Shown piece after piece: positions 11,791 through 14,429 of a stretch of DNA of 14,429 nt. The stretch comes from Pseudomonadota bacterium (GTDB lineage: Bacteria > Pseudomonadota > Gammaproteobacteria > Burkholderiales > Burkholderiaceae): NCBI GenBank assembly GCA_963205525.1, contig CAUJJP010000003.1, positions 1 to 14,429 on the forward strand, given 5' to 3'. A program made the translations under genes and the position numbers. The notes under the pieces were generated by a model that was not told the DNA's origin, ran no database searches, and was given only the letters and a program-made list of their open reading frames with translations. Within the stretch, counting starts at the first letter, position 1. Each line of letters starts with the position of its first letter.

Positions 11791-13443
11791 ATGACCGGAC
11801 AAGAAAAAAGAGGAGCAGCCGACGAACATACCAGCGCACAGGATGCCACCGCGCCTGTGGCCTCGCCCCAGCCCACGGTTGGCGGGCAGCAACGGCGGCG
11901 CTTCCTCCGCGGCGCCGCGGGGTGGGCCACGGTCGCGGGTCTGCCCTTGCTGTCCGCCTGCGGCGGCGGAGGCGACGCAGCGTCACTCACGCCCACGCCC
12001 GAACCTTCGCCCGACGCGGACCAGCAGCCACCCACGCTCGCCGCCAGTACGCCGCCGGCTGGCGCCACGGGGGTGGCGCGCGGCACGGCCATTGAGCTGC
12101 GGTTCAGTGAAGCGGTCAACATTCCCTCCGGCGCGATCAGCCTGAGCGGCCCGCGTGGAACCGAGGAAACCAAGCTGGCTCTCGCGACCGACGCGGGCGC
12201 GACCACGGCGACGTTGACGCCGTCGGCGCGCCTTGGCTTTGGCCAGGAATACACCATCCAGGTCTCCGCGGCGGTGCGCGACGCGGCGGGCAACGCCATC
12301 GCTCCCGTGCAGAGCCGCTTCACCACCGTTGCCCGCGACACCCGCCTGGAGCTTGGTGGCCTCATGGGCACCTATGAGCGCCATCGCTGGTCGCCGCAGG
12401 GCAGCAAGGCCTTCAACACCTTGCCAGCCCTGGCGGACAACGGTTTCGAGTGGCTGCGCGCCGCCGTCACGACACACAGCTGGCCCGCGCTGCGCACGAC
12501 CAGCGATTGGGCCGCGCTGGGCTGGCGGGATGAATACTGGTCCTGCCTGGAGGTCACCGGCGCACTGATGTGCGAAGCCGCGGACCTGGGTATGCGGCTG
12601 CACGCGGTGCTGTTCCTGAGCGACGTGGCAGCCGACTGGGGCCGACAGCGTCTGCCCGCCCAGTGGCAGGGGCTGGATGCGAATGCGCTGGCCAATGCAG
12701 TGCAGGCGCACGCCCGCGACGTGGCACTGTATTACCAGTCGCTGGGCCTGCAGGTGGAAGTCTTCGAGATCGGCAACGAAATCGACGCCGGCGCCTTCGG
12801 CCACCTGCTCTGGCAGACGGTACTCCCCGGCGAAATCGACCCCTTCCAGGACCCGGACTGGATGCGCAGCCAGATCTGGACGCCGATCGCCCCATTGCTG
12901 CGCGCCGCGATTCGCGGCGTGCGCAGCGTGTACCCGGCGACCCAGATATGCCTGCATGTGTCCGGTTTGGGCTATAGCCCGGACGACAGGGCCGCCGGGG
13001 ATTTTTTCGACTCGATGCGGGCGCTGGACGTCCCCTTCGACATCATCGGGCTGAGCTACCCCTACATGATGTTCGACCAAGGACTGCCACAACCCTATTT
13101 CGAGTCCCCCCGTTTCAACAACGCACTGCAACGTCTGGCCGGCCTGCAGCGGCCCATCCACATCGTGGAAATGGGCTACAACGCCAAGCCCCAGGGAACG
13201 CACGCAACGCCCAGCCCAAGGTACCCCTTCACGCCCGAGGGACAAGCCAACTATTTGCGGGATTTCACACGGGCGATCCGCGGCCGTGTCAAGCGCTTGG
13301 TCGCCTTCTATCCTGATTGGTACGACGGACTTGACCCAAACGCACCGGAACTCGAAGGCCTGGGGCTGTTCAGCGCCCCCAACGTGCCGCGACCGGCACT
13401 CGAAGTGTTCAACGCCATTGCCGAAGGGAGGTTATCGGCTTGA
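11791..13443 (+). CDS. Tat-exported lipoprotein with Big_5 and GH53 endo-beta-1,4-galactanase-like domains
   Basis: A 550-aa predicted secreted glycoside hydrolase. The ATG at 11791 has AGGAG 7 nt upstream. The long N-region holds a twin-arginine motif (RRRFLRG, 35-41), a hydrophobic stretch and a lipobox LSAC with Cys57, so it is a Tat-dependent lipoprotein anchored through CGGGG and a Pro-rich linker. Residues 79-180 form a Big_5 (SbsA Ig-like) domain (STPPAGATGVARGTAIELRF, LGFGQEYTIQVS). Residues 190-545 form a TIM-barrel like GH53: FEIGNEID gives the acid/base Glu330, and HIVEMGYN gives the nucleophile Glu460, with the family spacing and the typical YLRDFTRAI and AFYPDWYD regions. GH53 enzymes cut beta-1,4-galactan (side chains of pectin). 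The family is clear enough from the two catalytic motifs; substrate is inferred. Other clan GH-A families are the alternative. It stands alone, without an obvious operon partner. Confidence 0.82.
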   Translation: MTGQEKRGAADEHTSAQDATAPVASPQPTVGGQQRRRFLRGAAGWATVAGLPLLSACGGGGDAASLTPTPEPSPDADQQPPTLAASTPPAGATGVARGTAIELRFSEAVNIPSGAISLSGPRGTEETKLALATDAGATTATLTPSARLGFGQEYTIQVSAAVRDAAGNAIAPVQSRFTTVARDTRLELGGLMGTYERHRWSPQGSKAFNTLPALADNGFEWLRAAVTTHSWPALRTTSDWAALGWRDEYWSCLEVTGALMCEAADLGMRLHAVLFLSDVAADWGRQRLPAQWQGLDANALANAVQAHARDVALYYQSLGLQVEVFEIGNEIDAGAFGHLLWQTVLPGEIDPFQDPDWMRSQIWTPIAPLLRAAIRGVRSVYPATQICLHVSGLGYSPDDRAAGDFFDSMRALDVPFDIIGLSYPYMMFDQGLPQPYFESPRFNNALQRLAGLQRPIHIVEMGYNAKPQGTHATPSPRYPFTPEGQANYLRDFTRAIRGRVKRLVAFYPDWYDGLDPNAPELEGLGLFSAPNVPRPALEVFNAIAEGRLSA

Positions 13444-13658
13444 TTCGGCGCACGCCGCTGCCAAGGTCATTTCGGTTCACGCCATGATTCCCGCAGGGGA
13501 CGGCCACACCAAACCACGAACGAGCCGAATCCAGCAGCCGTGCGGAAGATGCCGAACTGGAGTCGTCATGGACGGCCTGCAGCATGGCGAGTGGCAACGC
13601 CGCGCCATAACCACGGTATGGCACAGTCGCCAGACACCTTCATGCCCAGGCCCGCACC
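13444..13658. other. Intergenic stretch between the GH53 and esterase genes
   Basis: These 215 nt show no convincing gene on either strand. They contain a small dyad CGGCG-CA-CGCCG at 13446-13457 just past the GH53 stop, and a 6-bp inverted repeat GCCATA / TATGGC at 13604-13622 (7-nt loop), 36 nt before the esterase ATG, which may be part of its promoter. G+C is slightly lower than in the flanking genes. Confidence 0.4.
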
Positions 13659-14243
13659 ATGCCGATCACCCACCTTCTCTACCTGCACGGCTTTCGCTCC
13701 TCGCCGCTATCGACCAAAGCCCGCCTCGTGGCGCACGCGGTGGCCGCTCACCACCCCGGCGTCACCTTCTGGTGTCCACAACTGCCGCCGTCGCCCAAGC
13801 AGGCGGTGCAGCACGTGCTGGCGGGCGTGCTCGATTGGCCGGGGGCGCGCATGGCCGTCATCGGTTCCTCGCTCGGCGGGTATTACGCGAGCCGGGTGGC
13901 GCTGGAAAAGGGCTGCACCAGCGTCCTGCTGAACCCAGCGGTGAACCCGGCGCGCGATCTGGCGCGATTCATCGGCGAGCAAACCACCTGGCACAACCCG
14001 GAGGCGCATTTTTTCTTTCGCGAGGAATACATCGCCGAACTGCGGGCGCTGGACGTGCAGGGCCAGCCCCCCGGCGGGCCCGAGCTCCTGATCGCCGCGC
14101 GAGGCGATGAGGTGCTGGACTGGCGCGAGATGCTGGCGCGTTACCCGCAGGCCGAGTCCGTGGTGCTTGAAGGCGGCGACCACGCGCTCTCGGATTTCCC
14201 CGCCCATCTGGACAAGGTGCTGGGTTTTTGCGATCTGGTGTAG
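13659..14243 (+). CDS. yqiA: YqiA/UPF0227-family alpha/beta hydrolase (esterase)
   Basis: A 194-aa cytoplasmic protein, the usual length for the YqiA family. Motifs follow E. coli YqiA in order: LLYLHGFRSSP (6-16), KARLV, PQLPPSPKQA (40-49), GSSLGGYYA (69-77, nucleophile Ser71), LLNPAVNP (90-97), ARGDEVLDW (147-155, Asp150) and EGGDHALSDF (171-180, His175). The Ser-Asp-His triad and HGF oxyanion motif are intact. YqiA is a small esterase acting on short acyl esters in vitro; its natural substrate is not established. In E. coli it sits next to the phosphoesterase CpdA, and here a metallophosphoesterase also follows after 36 nt on the same strand, a similar pairing. The ribosome site is weak (only AGG near the ATG). 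Confidence 0.9.
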   Translation: MPITHLLYLHGFRSSPLSTKARLVAHAVAAHHPGVTFWCPQLPPSPKQAVQHVLAGVLDWPGARMAVIGSSLGGYYASRVALEKGCTSVLLNPAVNPARDLARFIGEQTTWHNPEAHFFFREEYIAELRALDVQGQPPGGPELLIAARGDEVLDWREMLARYPQAESVVLEGGDHALSDFPAHLDKVLGFCDLV

Positions 14244-14279
14244 GGTCGCCGCGTTGCCATCTCGCTTCACGGCCCGACG

Positions 14280-14429
14280 ATGAAAATTGCCCTGCTCTCC
14301 GACCTGCACCTGTCCGTCCAGCCCATGGAGCCGCCCGCCACCGACGCCGACGTGGTGGTGCTCGCGGGCGATCTGCAGCGGCCCGCGCAGGCCATGGCCT
14401 GGGCGCGGCAGTACCGCCGGCCGACGCTG
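14280..14429 (+). CDS. Metallophosphoesterase, N-terminal 50 codons (runs off right edge)
   Basis: The ATG at 14280 opens a frame that runs to the window edge. The peptide starts MKIALLSDLHLSVQPMEPP and continues DADVVVLAGDLQRP. Asp8-x-His10 is metal-binding motif I and Gly30-Asp31 is motif II of calcineurin-like phosphoesterases. The later motifs (GNHE, and H residues of the C-terminal half) lie outside the window. The form of the N-terminus fits the short betaproteobacterial metallophosphatases of about 250-290 aa rather than CpdA itself. It follows the YqiA-like gene by 36 nt and is probably co-transcribed. A fragment that looks like the interior of a gene of this superfamily lies at 11592-11730. 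Confidence 0.85.
   Translation, partial: MKIALLSDLHLSVQPMEPPATDADVVVLAGDLQRPAQAMAWARQYRRPTL

Noticed and set aside
13442..13531. An 8-bp inverted repeat GATTCGGC / GCCGAATC flanking part of the gap after the GH53 gene, considered as ends of a small mobile element
   Set aside because: Arms are short, no transposase or target duplication is visible, and the interior shows no MITE-like structure.
1..14429. CRISPR arrays, tRNA or rRNA genes, insertion sequences, integrase or attachment sites
   Set aside because: No regularly spaced repeats, no cloverleaf or CCA-type ends, no transposase or integrase motifs were found on either strand.

Overview
The window reads as chromosomal DNA of a high-GC betaproteobacterium, most likely Burkholderiales and probably a Comamonadaceae-type genome. 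This rests on the strongly G/C-biased third codon positions, the style of the RodA, YqiA-like and metallophosphoesterase proteins, and several lipoproteins that begin C-G-G-G after the lipobox. The taxon is inferred; no 16S or other marker lies in the window.

Layout. Minus strand, positions 1-2752, read right to left: a NarL/LuxR-type response regulator (RR1), a multi-TM sensor histidine kinase with a jelly-roll-like periplasmic domain (HK1), and the first 44 codons of rodA running off the left edge. Positions 2753-2991 form a divergent control region with several inverted repeats, including an 18-nt-arm repeat at 2827-2903. Plus strand from 2992 onward: lipoprotein A (653 aa); a run of strong hairpins (4956-5087); a tightly overlapping sensory operon made of an ABC_sub_bind periplasmic binding protein, a hybrid histidine kinase (HK2) and a NarL/LuxR regulator (RR2); a 255-nt gap with operator-like repeats; lipoprotein B (535 aa), a diverged paralogue of lipoprotein A; a 128-aa lipoprotein; a hairpin and a fragment of a metallophosphoesterase gene (about 11592-11730); a Tat-exported lipoprotein with a Big_5 domain and a GH53 (endo-beta-1,4-galactanase-type) catalytic domain; a YqiA-family esterase; and the 5' end of a metallophosphoesterase gene running off the right edge.

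The main point of interest is the repeated arrangement 'two-component system next to a large lipoprotein'. Lipoproteins A and B share a DxNxNxxCDxGE calcium-loop-like motif in an SdrD_B-like N-terminal region, several short conserved blocks in the same order, and six non-lipid cysteines in the same order. Each is the gene next to a NarL-type two-component system: A is divergent from RR1-HK1, and B lies directly downstream of RR2. I infer two duplicated and diverged sensor/lipoprotein modules in which the regulator may control its neighbouring lipoprotein. The function of the lipoproteins is unknown. A link to sugar or galactan sensing, through the HK1 jelly-roll, the orphan binding protein and the GH53 enzyme, is possible but only inferred from proximity.

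No tRNA, rRNA, CRISPR array, insertion sequence or integrase was seen.
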